In this document: positions 32,298 to 41,941 of the stretch, in pieces | Position numbering within the stretch: position 1 is the first letter of the stretch | Layout: each line of letters begins with the position of its first letter | Assembly (NCBI RefSeq): GCF_029623395.1 | Contig: NZ_JAPYKK010000022.1 | Coordinates: forward strand, 1-64,000 | Reading direction: 5' to 3' | Length of the DNA stretch: 64,000 nt | DNA from: Sphingomonas echinoides | Lineage (GTDB): Bacteria; Pseudomonadota; Alphaproteobacteria; Sphingomonadales; Sphingomonadaceae | Notes under the pieces: generated by a model | Seen by the model: only the letters and a program-made list of their open reading frames with translations | The model's database searches: none | What the model was told of the DNA's origin: nothing | Translations under genes and position numbers: made by a program

Positions 32298-32384
32298 CAC
32301 GGGACCAATCCCCCAAGCCGCGGATTGTTCAAGCGTCGATACGCCCAAGCAACGTTTTTTCCGCGGAATGGGGGGCTACGGCGC

Positions 32385-35300
32385 CTATTCGGCCGGCTGC
32401 GGCTTGTCGTCACCGGGGTGGTACGGAATCCGCCCGGGGTCGCCCGGCCCCAGCTGCGGCGGGGTCGGCGGACGATGTTCGATCAGCGGGCCGCCATCGT
32501 CGCCGGGACGATAGGTGAGCAGGCGCCGCCGCAATACCGGCCCGACCCGGCTTTCGATCCCGACCGCGAGGCTGAAGCTTGCGGGCACGATCAGCAGCGT
32601 CAGCACGGTCGACAGGATCAGCCCGCCGATCACGGTGATCCCCATCGGCACGCGCGACGATCCGTCGCCGGTCAGCGCGAGCGCAGTCGGCATCATCCCC
32701 ATCACCATCGCGACCGTGGTCATCACGATCGGCTGCGCGCGCTTGTGCCCGGCATCGATGATTGCGGTGACGACGTCGACGCCCTTGTTCATTTCCTCGA
32801 GCGCAAAGTCGACCAGCAGGATCGAGTTCTTGGCGACGATCCCGAGCAGCATGATCAGCCCGATATAGACCGGCATCGAAATCGGCGTTCCGGTGACGGC
32901 AAGCCCGATCAATCCGCCGAGGGGCGCCACAAGCAGCGACATAATGTTGATGAACGGCGGCAAAAGGCGACGATACAGCAGCACAAGGACGGCAAAGAGC
33001 AGGAAAATGCCGGCAACCAGCGCGATAATGAAGTTCTGAATCAGCTCTTCCTGCCACTTGGACTCGCCCAGCACGAGCTCCTTCACCCCGATCGGCATCG
33101 TCTTGAACAGCGGAAGGTTGTGGATCTCCTTCTGCGCAGTGCCGCTGACGACGCCGGGCGCGAGATCGGCACCGATCGTCAACTGGCGCTGCTGTGCGAC
33201 GCGTTCGATCTTGGTCGGCCCGGCCCCGAAGCCAATGTCGGCGACGACGCTCAACGGCACCGATCCGCCGCTCGCGGTCTGCACCGGCAGGTTCTGGATC
33301 GTCGACAGCCGTTGGCGCGAGTCCTGGTCGAGCGCGACGCGGATCGGTATCTGACGGTCGGACAAGGAGAATTTCGCGCTGTTCTGGTCGATGTCGCCCA
33401 GCGTCGCGATCCGGATCGCACTGGACATGGCGGCGGTCGTCACCCCCATGCTTGCGGCGAGATCCATGTGCGGCGTGATGACGATCTCGGGCCGCTTCAG
33501 GTCGCCGCTGATGCGCGGTGCGACCAGATCGGGCAGCTTGCTCATCTCCTCGACCAGCTTGGCACCGGTTTCGGCGAGGATCTTGGGATCGTCGCTGCCG
33601 AGCGTGATCGTCAGCGCACGGCCAGCGCTGCCCCAGCCGCTCGACGAACGGAACGAGACCCGCGCGTCGGGGATAGTCTGGAGCGTCGGCGCGAGCGCAC
33701 GTTCGAAATCGTAGCTCTTCATCGTGCGCTCTTCCTTCGGCTTGAAGATCGCGGTGACGCGACCGTTGCCGACGAAGGCGCGGGAATAGACCGACTCGAT
33801 GCTCGGTTGCTTTTGCAGGATGTCAGCGACTTGCGCGACGACCGCCTTGGTCTCGGCAAGCGTCGTGCCCGGCACCATTTCGATCGTCGCAGTGCTCGAA
33901 TCGCTGTCACGCAGCGGCTGGAACGTCGCCGGGATCGACATGAACAGATAGATCGTCGCGCCGAACGCGACCGCACCCGCAAGGATCGCCGACCAGCGAT
34001 GCAGCAGCGTCCAGCGCAGGATCGCCATGTAGCGATCCATGATCCAGCCCTCGCCATGCGAGGCCTCGCCATGCGCCTTGAGGAAATAGGCGGCGAGCAT
34101 CGGCGTGATGAGACGCGCGACCGCGAGGCTCATCAGCACCGATGCCACGACGGTCAGGCCGAAGTTCTTGAAGAACTGACCCGAAATCCCCGGCATCAGG
34201 CCGACCGGCAGGAACACCGCGACGATCGCCATGGTCGTCGCGAGCACCGCCAGCCCGATCTCGTCGGCGGCGTCGATCGACGCCTGATAGGCGGATTTGC
34301 CCATGCGCATGTGGCGGACGATGTTCTCGATCTCGACGATCGCGTCATCCACCAGCACGCCCGCGACGAGGCTGAGCGCCATCAAGGTCATGTTGTTGAG
34401 CGTGAAGCCGAGCAGGTCCATGACCCAGAAGGTCGGGATCGCCGACAGCGGGATCGCGAGCGCTGAGATGATCGTCGAGCGCCAGTCGCGCAGGAAGACG
34501 AACACGATGACGACCGCGAGCAACGCGCCCTCGACCATCGCTTCCATCGCCGAATCATATTGCTGCTTGGTGTATTTGACCGAGTCCGAGATGCGCTTGA
34601 AATGCACCTTGGGGTTGCGTGCCTCGAGCGCGGCGAGCTTCTTCTCGGCTTCCTCGAACACGGTGACGTCCGACGCGCCCTTGGCGCGCTGGAAATCGAA
34701 CGACAGCACTTGCTGCCCGTTGAGCGCGGACGACGAGCGTTGCTCGGCGTACAAATCCTGCACACGGCCAAGGTCGGCAAGCTTGAGCGTCTGCCCGAGC
34801 CCGGTGGCGATCTGCGTCTGGCCAAGCTGGTACGCGCTCTGTGCGTTGCCGAGCACGCGGACCGACTGTTCGGATCCTGCCAGCTGCGCGCGGCCGCCCG
34901 CGGCGTTGAGATTGACCTGGCGCAGCTGCTGGTTGACCTGCGACGCGGTCAGACCGTGTGCGGAAAGCTTGGCGGGATCGAGGATGACGCGGATCTCGCG
35001 ATCGACGCCGCCGTTGCGCTGCACGCCCGCAAGCCCCGGCACCGACAGCAATTCTTTGGCGACATTGTTGTCGATGTACCAGCTGAGTTGCTCGACCGTC
35101 ATGTCGGTGCTGATCGCGGCATAGCTCGCGAGATCGTTGCCGGTGGTGTTGGCGCGCATGATCTGCGGCTCGAGGATGCCGTCGGGCAAGTTGCTGCGGA
35201 TCTGCGCGACCGCCGAGCGGACGTCCTCGACCGCGCGGTCGATCGGCGTGCCGATCGCGAGCTGGACGACGGTTTCCGACTGGCCTTCGGTCACGGTCGA

Positions 35301-35552
35301 ATCGATCTCGTCGATTCCCTGGAGGCTGCGGAGTGCGGCTTCGACGCGCTGGGTGACTTGCGTCTCGAGCTCGGTCGGGGCGGCGCCTGGCTGGCTGATT
35401 TCGACGATGACGACCGGAAAATCGATGTCAGGCTGGTTGTTGACGTCGAGCCGGGTGAAGCTGACGATGCCAGCCATCGTCAGCATGAAGAACAGGACCA
35501 GCGACGGGACCGGGTTGCGGATCGACCAGGCCGAGATGTTCCGGAAGCTCAT
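32385..35552 (-). CDS. RND efflux pump, inner-membrane transporter
   Basis: 1055 residues with the AcrB/HAE1 plan: twelve membrane spans and two large periplasmic loops. The N-terminus (MSFRNISAWSIRNPVPSLVL) differs slightly from classical HAE1 pumps and fits the CusA/MdtB-like or uncharacterised multidrug branch. TM4 carries the proton-relay Asp pair in LVDDAIVEIENI. The start at 35552 has AGGGA 8 nt upstream, four bases after the adaptor stop. No outer-membrane channel is encoded nearby, so it may share one. Substrate not deducible. Confidence 0.9.
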   Translation of the reverse strand: MSFRNISAWSIRNPVPSLVLFFMLTMAGIVSFTRLDVNNQPDIDFPVVIVEISQPGAAPTELETQVTQRVEAALRSLQGIDEIDSTVTEGQSETVVQLAIGTPIDRAVEDVRSAVAQIRSNLPDGILEPQIMRANTTGNDLASYAAISTDMTVEQLSWYIDNNVAKELLSVPGLAGVQRNGGVDREIRVILDPAKLSAHGLTASQVNQQLRQVNLNAAGGRAQLAGSEQSVRVLGNAQSAYQLGQTQIATGLGQTLKLADLGRVQDLYAEQRSSSALNGQQVLSFDFQRAKGASDVTVFEEAEKKLAALEARNPKVHFKRISDSVKYTKQQYDSAMEAMVEGALLAVVIVFVFLRDWRSTIISALAIPLSAIPTFWVMDLLGFTLNNMTLMALSLVAGVLVDDAIVEIENIVRHMRMGKSAYQASIDAADEIGLAVLATTMAIVAVFLPVGLMPGISGQFFKNFGLTVVASVLMSLAVARLITPMLAAYFLKAHGEASHGEGWIMDRYMAILRWTLLHRWSAILAGAVAFGATIYLFMSIPATFQPLRDSDSSTATIEMVPGTTLAETKAVVAQVADILQKQPSIESVYSRAFVGNGRVTAIFKPKEERTMKSYDFERALAPTLQTIPDARVSFRSSSGWGSAGRALTITLGSDDPKILAETGAKLVEEMSKLPDLVAPRISGDLKRPEIVITPHMDLAASMGVTTAAMSSAIRIATLGDIDQNSAKFSLSDRQIPIRVALDQDSRQRLSTIQNLPVQTASGGSVPLSVVADIGFGAGPTKIERVAQQRQLTIGADLAPGVVSGTAQKEIHNLPLFKTMPIGVKELVLGESKWQEELIQNFIIALVAGIFLLFAVLVLLYRRLLPPFINIMSLLVAPLGGLIGLAVTGTPISMPVYIGLIMLLGIVAKNSILLVDFALEEMNKGVDVVTAIIDAGHKRAQPIVMTTVAMVMGMMPTALALTGDGSSRVPMGITVIGGLILSTVLTLLIVPASFSLAVGIESRVGPVLRRRLLTYRPGDDGGPLIEHRPPTPPQLGPGDPGRIPYHPGDDKPQPAE

Positions 35553-35556
35553 CGTG

Positions 35557-36750
35557 CTATCCCTGCTTTGCCGTCGCCGCCGCAACCCGCGTCGGTCTGA
35601 CCTTCTGGTCCGGCGTCAGGAACGCTCCTGCCGACAGGACGACCCGTTCGGTGCCGTTAAGCCCCTCGACGATCGAAACGCCCCGATCCGAGACTTCGCC
35701 GACCTTGATCGAACGCCGGACGATCTTGTCGCCGGGCCCCATCACATACACGAAATTGCCCTTCTCGTCGCTCTGGATCGCAGAATTGGGCAGTTGCGGT
35801 ACATCCGTCATGCCCGAGACGACCGAGGCGGAGGCAAATCCGCCCGGGCGCAGCGCCGGATTGTACGCGAGCGCAATGCGCGCAATGCCCTGTCGGCTCG
35901 TCGGATCGATTACGGGGGAGACCTGCCACACTTCACCCGTGAAGCTGTCGCTGCCGCCGACCGGCGTTACGTTTGCGCGTGCCCCGATCCGCAACCCGCG
36001 CAGGTCGCTTTCGCTGATCTGGGCGCGCATTTCCATCTGGCCGCCTTCCGCGAGGCGGAACAGCGTTCCTGTGCCGGGCCCGACGATCTGGCCCGGCTCG
36101 ACCGCGCGAGTCAGCACTAGGCCCGCCGCGGGCGCCCGAATGTCGAGACGATTGGTGCGCGCATTGGCCTCGCCAAGCGTCGCCTGCGCCACCCGTACGC
36201 GCGCTAGTGCCGCATCGCGGGTTGCTGCCTTGCGTTCGAGGTCTGCCTTGGACAGGAAGCCGCGCGTCACCAGCGTCTGCGCACGGTCGAGTTCGGATTG
36301 CGCGATCGCGGCATCCGATTTCGCGACCGCGATCTGTGCGTTGAGCGATGCCGCGGTCTGCGTCTGAACCGAGCGATCGACCAGTGCGAGAACTTGTCCC
36401 TTGGCGACCCACTGGCCGGGCTCGACCAGGACGCGCGTGACCATCCCGCCGTCTCCGGCGACACCGACCGGCATCTCGCGGCGCGCAGCGAGCGAGCCGG
36501 TCGCCGAAACGACGCGCGCGACGCTCGACCGACCCGGTACCACCACCGACACCAGCGGCAATTGCTCGACCGCCTTGGCGACCGGCTTCGCGCGGCCCAA
36601 CGTGAAATAGGCGATCGCCGCCACGATCAGGATGACGGTGATGATTCCGACGATCAGCCCGGTCCGCCCGCGGCGCGGTGCGTCCGGACCGGGGAGCCCG
36701 AGTATCTCCTCATTGCCGATCGCACGCGTCTCGTAATTCATCTGAGCCAA
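35557..36750 (-). CDS. RND efflux periplasmic adaptor (membrane fusion protein)
   Basis: 397 residues. A single N-terminal membrane span (about 30-50) is followed by barrel-sandwich hybrid, alpha-hairpin and beta-barrel parts (GMVTRVLVEPGQWVAKGQVL, then LDIRAPAAGLVLTRAVEPG). It bridges the RND pump and the outer-membrane channel. The TTG at 36750 has AGGA six bases upstream; the in-frame ATG at 36741 is the alternative. Its promoter region carries a palindrome over the likely -10 box. Confidence 0.88.
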   Translation of the reverse strand: MAQMNYETRAIGNEEILGLPGPDAPRRGRTGLIVGIITVILIVAAIAYFTLGRAKPVAKAVEQLPLVSVVVPGRSSVARVVSATGSLAARREMPVGVAGDGGMVTRVLVEPGQWVAKGQVLALVDRSVQTQTAASLNAQIAVAKSDAAIAQSELDRAQTLVTRGFLSKADLERKAATRDAALARVRVAQATLGEANARTNRLDIRAPAAGLVLTRAVEPGQIVGPGTGTLFRLAEGGQMEMRAQISESDLRGLRIGARANVTPVGGSDSFTGEVWQVSPVIDPTSRQGIARIALAYNPALRPGGFASASVVSGMTDVPQLPNSAIQSDEKGNFVYVMGPGDKIVRRSIKVGEVSDRGVSIVEGLNGTERVVLSAGAFLTPDQKVRPTRVAAATAKQG

Positions 36751-36817
36751 TCCAGATCCTCAGGGTCTTGCGACCCTACCCCCGCCCGTGCCGTCCATGA
36801 ACGGCAACCGTGCCTGC

Positions 36818-36831
36818 AACACTGTGTTATA
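36818..36831 (-). promoter_or_regulatory. Palindrome over likely -10 box of first RND operon
   Basis: AACACTGTGTT (36818-36828) is a 5-1-5 palindrome. On the minus strand it directly follows and overlaps TATAAC (36826-36831), with TTGAGG about 15 bp further upstream. This is the usual position for a TetR-type repressor site. No TetR gene is seen in the window. Confidence 0.4.
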
Positions 36832-36993
36832 GGAATAAACCACCAACCTCAAGAGGGGTAATTATCGTGCGTTACATGCCGCTTTTCGAAGCGCGCTGCA
36901 AGGTAAGCATGCAGCGTGGCTACAGGAATTGAACGTGTGTTGCGCAGCGACACCACACACTTCAGGTGCAGTTCCAGTATCTGATGATGCTGT

Positions 36994-39204
36994 TCAGCGT
37001 TTTAGTACGGCACGTCCGGGGTGATATTGGCGTGTCGCATGCGCAGCGACGTCGGCCGGGTAGAACCACACGGGGCGAAGTTTGCCGCCGGCATAGCGCT
37101 CTGCCTGATCGCGGAAATGCGGGGAGGCCGGATCGCCGCTTTCGCCGCCCGCGGTGACCGCCCAGGCGTGGACCTTCGGCCCGAACTCGACCACCGCGAC
37201 GAAGCTGTTACCGCTCGATCCGTACAGCTTCTTGGTGTTGGGATAGGGGCGTGCACCGAACGAGGCGAGGCTACCCCATTGCGCCGAGGTGAACGGTACC
37301 GGGCTGCTCGGCTGCGCGTCGTCGAAATGCGGCTGGATCGAATCGTCGAGACGCTGGAAACGATTGATCTGGCCCCAGCCGACTTGCCACGTCCCAAAGT
37401 CGCGGGTGAGCTGGTCGGCGGCTTCGCCCAGCGCGTCCAGCTTGCGGTTGTCGGACACACGCGTGGCGATATGGTCGGGAACGTTGATCTGCTCGGCCTG
37501 AATGAAGGTACCCGCTTCGCGCCACATCTTGCCGCCCCACACCACCCCGAGCGTGGTCGCAACCGAGTCCGCCCCCCAGCGATAGTTCCAGCCGCGCAGC
37601 ACGCCGATCGGCCCCGCTAGTTTCGCGCGGCGCGCGTCCTTGTCGGGCAGCGCGTCATACGCCTTCACCAGCGGCGGGATCAGCCGCACGAAGGCGGGAA
37701 GGTAGCTGTCATAGGCGGCGGCCATCAGCCGTTCGGGCGTGAAGTCGTGCTTGCCCGTCAGCAGCAGATCGGCATGGACCCCGCGCGGGTTCTCGCCGAA
37801 TGTGTCCATATAGCGGGGGTAATCCTTGGCCTTGGGACTGTCGGGTCCGGCGGCGCTCCACGGCCAGTCGTTGGTGTTGCGTACCCAGCCGACGCCGGGG
37901 TCGATCGCATTGGGCAGCGAGGCGACGGTGTGCAGGCCCTTCCAGTCGGTCGCCGGGTCCGCGCCGTCGACCGGCTTGCCATAATCGAAACCGTCGTTGC
38001 GAACGGGCACGAACTGCGGGTGGAGATAGGCGATCGCCCCCTTGGCGTCGGCGAACAGCGTGTCGTTCGACGAATTGGCCTGGCGCTCGGCGACCTTCAT
38101 ATAGCTGGCGAGATCTTGCGCCTTGGTCCTGAGCCAACTCTGCTCGAGTGCGGGGACGGGCTTCCACATCAACCCTTGCGCGATCCACTTGCCACCCTGC
38201 GCCGCGACGATCGGGCCGTGGTGTGTGGCATAGGTGGTGAAGCTGCGACGTGCGAGCGTGCCGTCGGCCTTGCGGTAGGCAAGGGTGATGGCTCGGGTGG
38301 TGACAGGCCGCTGGTCGCTGCCGTAGCGGTAGGTGATCGCGTTGCCGGCGCGCGTGATGTGCTCCGCGAATGAATCGACATTGTCGACGCCCGAGGAGGT
38401 GTGCATCCACCCGGCTTTCTCGTTGAAGCCCTGGTAGATGAAGAACTGCCCCCAGGTCGACGCGCCGTAGGCGTTGAGCCCCTCGCGACTGGTCATTTGC
38501 AATTCGGCGCGGAAGTAGAAGCTGGTGTGCGGGTTGATCAGCAATAGCGCGTGCCCGTCGACCGTGTTGCGCGGCGCGATCGCGATGCCGTTCGATCCGC
38601 GGGGTTCGCGGGGGACGGGGCCGGCGTCTTCCTCTGCCACCGCGATGCGTTGGCCTCCGTAGAAGGCGGCGAGATCGGTCAGCGAAATGCGTTCGATATC
38701 GCCGCCGATGCTGCCTTCGGTGAACGACAGCGCCATCCACGGTTCGAACCGCGTGATCACCTTGGGGCGAGTCCCGGGATGCGTCGCGAGGTAATAGTTG
38801 AGCCCGTCCGCCCATGCGCGCATCAGCGCCTGCAGATAGGCGGGGCTCTCGGCGTAGCGCGCCTGCAGATCGGTCGGGTCGGCGAACAGGCGTTGGCGGA
38901 GGTCCGCCCACAAGGCGGTCTCGCCCTCGGCTTCGGCAGTGCGGCCGAGTGCGGTCAGGTAATTGGCCTCGATCCGTGCGAAATCATCCTCCGCCTGTGC
39001 GTAGATCGCGCCGAACACCGCGTCCGCGTCGGTCGTCCCGCGGACATGCGCGATCCCCCAGGTGTCGCGCGTAATCGTGACGCGGGCGGCCTCCGCCTTC
39101 CAGCGGGCGCGTTCTGACGGGGCGGGCGCGGCCGCCGTCGACAGCAGCGTCGCCGCCAGAAGGAGAGCAGCGCGCTTGCGCATGGCGGGGGCGGGGGTAT
39201 CCAT
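36994..39204 (-). CDS. Penicillin acylase family (S45) Ntn hydrolase, exported
   Basis: About 736 residues with a signal peptide (RAALLLAATLLSTAAAPAP). The precursor has an alpha-chain region, a spacer, and the beta-chain start at Gly203-Ser204 (REPRGSNGIAIAP), where Ser204 would become the N-terminal nucleophile after autocleavage. NPHTSFYFRAELQ and GFNEKAGWMHTSS follow as in the family. Such enzymes hydrolyse acylated amines; some cleave acyl-homoserine lactones or peptides. The start may be the ATG at 39204 or 39183, and neither has a clear ribosome-binding site. It is divergent from an exported amidohydrolase. Confidence 0.86.
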   Translation of the reverse strand: MDTPAPAMRKRAALLLAATLLSTAAAPAPSERARWKAEAARVTITRDTWGIAHVRGTTDADAVFGAIYAQAEDDFARIEANYLTALGRTAEAEGETALWADLRQRLFADPTDLQARYAESPAYLQALMRAWADGLNYYLATHPGTRPKVITRFEPWMALSFTEGSIGGDIERISLTDLAAFYGGQRIAVAEEDAGPVPREPRGSNGIAIAPRNTVDGHALLLINPHTSFYFRAELQMTSREGLNAYGASTWGQFFIYQGFNEKAGWMHTSSGVDNVDSFAEHITRAGNAITYRYGSDQRPVTTRAITLAYRKADGTLARRSFTTYATHHGPIVAAQGGKWIAQGLMWKPVPALEQSWLRTKAQDLASYMKVAERQANSSNDTLFADAKGAIAYLHPQFVPVRNDGFDYGKPVDGADPATDWKGLHTVASLPNAIDPGVGWVRNTNDWPWSAAGPDSPKAKDYPRYMDTFGENPRGVHADLLLTGKHDFTPERLMAAAYDSYLPAFVRLIPPLVKAYDALPDKDARRAKLAGPIGVLRGWNYRWGADSVATTLGVVWGGKMWREAGTFIQAEQINVPDHIATRVSDNRKLDALGEAADQLTRDFGTWQVGWGQINRFQRLDDSIQPHFDDAQPSSPVPFTSAQWGSLASFGARPYPNTKKLYGSSGNSFVAVVEFGPKVHAWAVTAGGESGDPASPHFRDQAERYAGGKLRPVWFYPADVAAHATRQYHPGRAVLKR

Positions 39205-39253
39205 GGCGCAGGACGCTATCGGGCATCGTGCCTCGCGACAACTCTTGGGGTGG

Positions 39254-40522
39254 ATGATGCGGCGGATCGCAAAGACGTGGCTGATCGGGATGGCCGTGCT
39301 GGCGATGGGCGCAGCACCTGCACCGACGCGTACGATCCTGCTGCGGCCTGCTGCAGTGTTCGACGGGGTCGATCCGGTCGTACATACCGGATGGCAGGTG
39401 TTGGTGACGGGCGAACGGATCGTTGCGGTCGGCCCTGCGCTCGCAGTGCCGGCGGGCGCGGAGACGATCGACTTGCCGGGCGAAACGCTGATGCCCGGGA
39501 TGATCGAGGGGCACGGGCATCTGTTCCTCCACCCGTATAACGAGACGTCGTGGGACGAACAGGTGCTCCACGAACCGCTCGCGCTGCGCACCGCGCGCGC
39601 CACGGTGAGCGCGCGGGCGACGTTGCTCGCGGGCTTCACGACCGAACGCGATCTTGGGACCGAGGGGGCGGGCTATGCCGACGTCGGGCTCAAGCAGGCG
39701 ATCGCGCAGGGGATCGTGCCGGGGCCGCGGATGCTCGTCGCGACACGCGCGATCGTCGCAAAGGGGGCGTATGGCCCCAAGGGGTACGAACCGGGCGTCG
39801 ACGTTCCCCAAGGGGCTGAGGAAGCGAGCGGCGTCGATGACGTGGTGCGCGTCGTCCGCAGCCAGATCGCGGCCGGGGCGGACGTGGTGAAACTGTACGG
39901 CGACTATCGCTGGGGTCCGGGCGAGCCGAGCCGCGCGACCTTCTCGCAGGCCGAGATGACCGCCGCGGTCGCCGCTGCGCATGATGCGGGCCGGACCGTC
40001 GCGGTTCATACGTCGACGCCCGAAGGCATGCGCCGCGCGATTGCTGCGGGAGCGGATACGATTGAGCATGGCTATGGGGGGACGGCCGAGATTTTCCGGG
40101 CGATGGCGGTGCGCAAGATCGCCTTGTGCCCGACGCTCGCGGCGTCCGATGCGGTGTCGCGCTATCGGGGATGGACCGGCGCGGACCCGGTACCGCAGGC
40201 GGTGGCGGAGAACCGTACTGCGCTTGCGCTGGCGCGATCGGTCGGGGTACCGATCTGCATGGGGGGCGACGTCGGCGTGTTCGCGCATGGCGAGAATGCG
40301 CGCGAAATGGTGTTGCTGGCGGAGGCCGGAATGCCGATCGCCGACGTGCTGATCGCGGCGACCTCCGGGAACGCCCGCGCCTTCCACCTGACCGATCGCG
40401 GCAGCATCAAGCCGGGTCTGCTGGCCGACCTGATCGCGGTCCGCGGGGACCCGTTGCACGCGCTCGACGCGGTCCGCCGGGTCGACTGGGTGATGAAAGG
40501 CGGAGTCGTCGTACCGCGCTGA
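39254..40522 (+). CDS. Exported amidohydrolase-superfamily metal hydrolase
   Basis: 422 residues with a signal peptide (MAVLAMGAAPAP). The metal-binding motif EGHGHLF supplies His-x-His. Further ligand segments are VAVHTSTPEG, DTIEHGYGG and CMGGDVGVFAHG. It resembles imidazolonepropionase/prolidase-like hydrolases. A TGGGGTGG stretch precedes a double ATG at 39254/39257. With the divergent acylase, 49 bp away, it may break down amides or peptides outside the cytoplasm. Confidence 0.85.
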   Translation: MMRRIAKTWLIGMAVLAMGAAPAPTRTILLRPAAVFDGVDPVVHTGWQVLVTGERIVAVGPALAVPAGAETIDLPGETLMPGMIEGHGHLFLHPYNETSWDEQVLHEPLALRTARATVSARATLLAGFTTERDLGTEGAGYADVGLKQAIAQGIVPGPRMLVATRAIVAKGAYGPKGYEPGVDVPQGAEEASGVDDVVRVVRSQIAAGADVVKLYGDYRWGPGEPSRATFSQAEMTAAVAAAHDAGRTVAVHTSTPEGMRRAIAAGADTIEHGYGGTAEIFRAMAVRKIALCPTLAASDAVSRYRGWTGADPVPQAVAENRTALALARSVGVPICMGGDVGVFAHGENAREMVLLAEAGMPIADVLIAATSGNARAFHLTDRGSIKPGLLADLIAVRGDPLHALDAVRRVDWVMKGGVVVPR

Positions 40523-40531
40523 CCGCCGATT

Positions 40532-40575
40532 CATGCTGTTGAAGAGAGTTATAATTCTGCTGTGAAAACAGCATG
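40532..40575 (+). promoter_or_regulatory. Inverted repeat flanking TATAAT box of second RND operon
   Basis: CATGCTGTT (40532-40540) and AACAGCATG (40567-40575) are a perfect 9-bp inverted pair. Between them lies TATAAT (40550-40555), a good -10 box. The second arm is also part of a smaller hairpin, TGCTGT-gaaa-ACAGCA (40558-40573). A repressor dimer or pair of dimers could occlude this promoter. Confidence 0.45.
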
Positions 40576-40587
40576 TTAATAAATATG

Positions 40588-40603
40588 TACCGATCGGACG
40601 GTA
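40588..40603 (+). promoter_or_regulatory. Imperfect palindrome TACCGATCGGACGGTA
   Basis: The outer five bases on each side (TACCG/CGGTA) are complementary. It lies between the likely -10 box and the GTG start of the second RND operon, in the 5' leader. TetR/AcrR sites often look like this, but binding is unproven. Confidence 0.35.
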
Positions 40604-40725
40604 TATTCTTCTTGCAATGCAGCATTCGCGGCGACACCTTTGTGTCCGCATTGCGGCGGCATGCCGAAAGAGCAAGGCCGCGCTGGCCGGCCAGCCAAAG
40701 CGATGCGCGACATGGGGATCATAGA

Positions 40726-41931
40726 GTGACGACTTCATATGTGGGCATCTTGCGCCCGGTATTCGGCGCGACCGCGTTGGGGCTGCTTGCTGCCTGTGCG
40801 CAAAAGGCACCGCCGCCGCCGCCGGTGCCGCAAGTCAGTGTCGCTATACCGTTGCAGCGCGACGTCACCGATTGGGATGAATACGTAGGCCGGTTCGAGG
40901 CGATCCAGGACGTCGAACTGCGTCCGCGCGTTTCGGGAACGATCGAGCGAATCTTCTTCAACAACGGCCAGCGCGTGAAGAAGGGCGAAGCTCTCTTCAC
41001 GATCGATCCGCGCCCCTATCAGGCCGCGCTGGCGCAAGCGCGTGCGCAAGTCGCCAAGGCGCAGGCGTCGGTGACCAACGCGCAATCCGAACTCACGCGC
41101 GCCAACGTGTTGCTCAAGGCCGAAGCGATTGCGCGCGAGGAATATGAGACCAAGCTTGCCGCGGTCCGCACCGCGCAGGCAGACCTGGGCGCCGCGCGTG
41201 CCAATGTGACGACCGCGCAACTCAACCTGGGCTTCACGACCGTCCGGTCGCCGATCACAGGGATCGTGTCCGACCGGCGCGTCAGCATGGGCAATTATGC
41301 GACCGAGGCCACCACCGTCCTGACGCGAGTCGTCTCGACCGATCCGATCTGGTTCTCGTTCGAAGGGGCCGAGAGCTTCTATCTCAAATATTTGCGCCAG
41401 GCGAAGTCGGGTGAGCGCGGCTCGTCGCGCAACACCGCCAATCCGGTCGAAGTCCAGCTCGCCGACGAGAAGGGCTTTCGTTGGCACGGGAAGATGGAAT
41501 TCGTCGACAATGCGATCGATCCCAATTCGGGGACGATCCGCGCGCACGCCGTCATCGCCAATCCCGATGGCTTCCTGACGCCGGGCCTGTTCGGTCGCGC
41601 ACGGTTGCTGGGCTCCGGCCATTACCGCGCGATGCTGGTGCCGGACGAAGCGGTCATCACCGACCAGACGCGCAAGCTCGTCTATGTCGTCGGGAAGGAA
41701 GGCAAGGTCATCGCGCGCCCGGTCGAGACCGGTCCGCAAGTGGAGGGGCTGCGTGTCGTCAAGTCGGGGCTCGCGCCGACCGAGCATGTCGTCATCGACG
41801 GGATCACGACGCTGCAACCCGGCGCGACGGTCAAGGAAAACCTGGTCAAGATGAAGCCCAAGGCGGCGGACACCGCGCCGCAATCGACCCAGGAAAGCGC
41901 GCCACCCGCCTCCGACGCGACCGCGAACTGA
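40726..41931 (+). CDS. RND efflux periplasmic adaptor, lipoprotein type
   Basis: 401 residues starting at GTG 40726, with GGGGA about 7 nt upstream. A lipobox LLAA-Cys24 makes it a lipid-anchored AcrA/MexA-like adaptor, followed by a Pro-rich linker. Then come the lipoyl/barrel regions (GTIERIFFNNGQRVKKGEALF), a coiled hairpin (about 95-165) and the closing half (TVRSPITGIVSDRRVSMGN). It is followed after 10 bp by the pump gene. Longer upstream starts in frame lack a signal sequence. Confidence 0.9.
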   Translation: MTTSYVGILRPVFGATALGLLAACAQKAPPPPPVPQVSVAIPLQRDVTDWDEYVGRFEAIQDVELRPRVSGTIERIFFNNGQRVKKGEALFTIDPRPYQAALAQARAQVAKAQASVTNAQSELTRANVLLKAEAIAREEYETKLAAVRTAQADLGAARANVTTAQLNLGFTTVRSPITGIVSDRRVSMGNYATEATTVLTRVVSTDPIWFSFEGAESFYLKYLRQAKSGERGSSRNTANPVEVQLADEKGFRWHGKMEFVDNAIDPNSGTIRAHAVIANPDGFLTPGLFGRARLLGSGHYRAMLVPDEAVITDQTRKLVYVVGKEGKVIARPVETGPQVEGLRVVKSGLAPTEHVVIDGITTLQPGATVKENLVKMKPKAADTAPQSTQESAPPASDATAN

Positions 41932-41941
41932 GGCGCAGCCA

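Noticed and set aside
38984..40810. 608-codon minus-strand open frame opposite the amidohydrolase at 39254
   Set aside because: Composition is Arg/His/Asp-rich without motifs, and the opposite strand holds a clear amidohydrolase with metal ligands.
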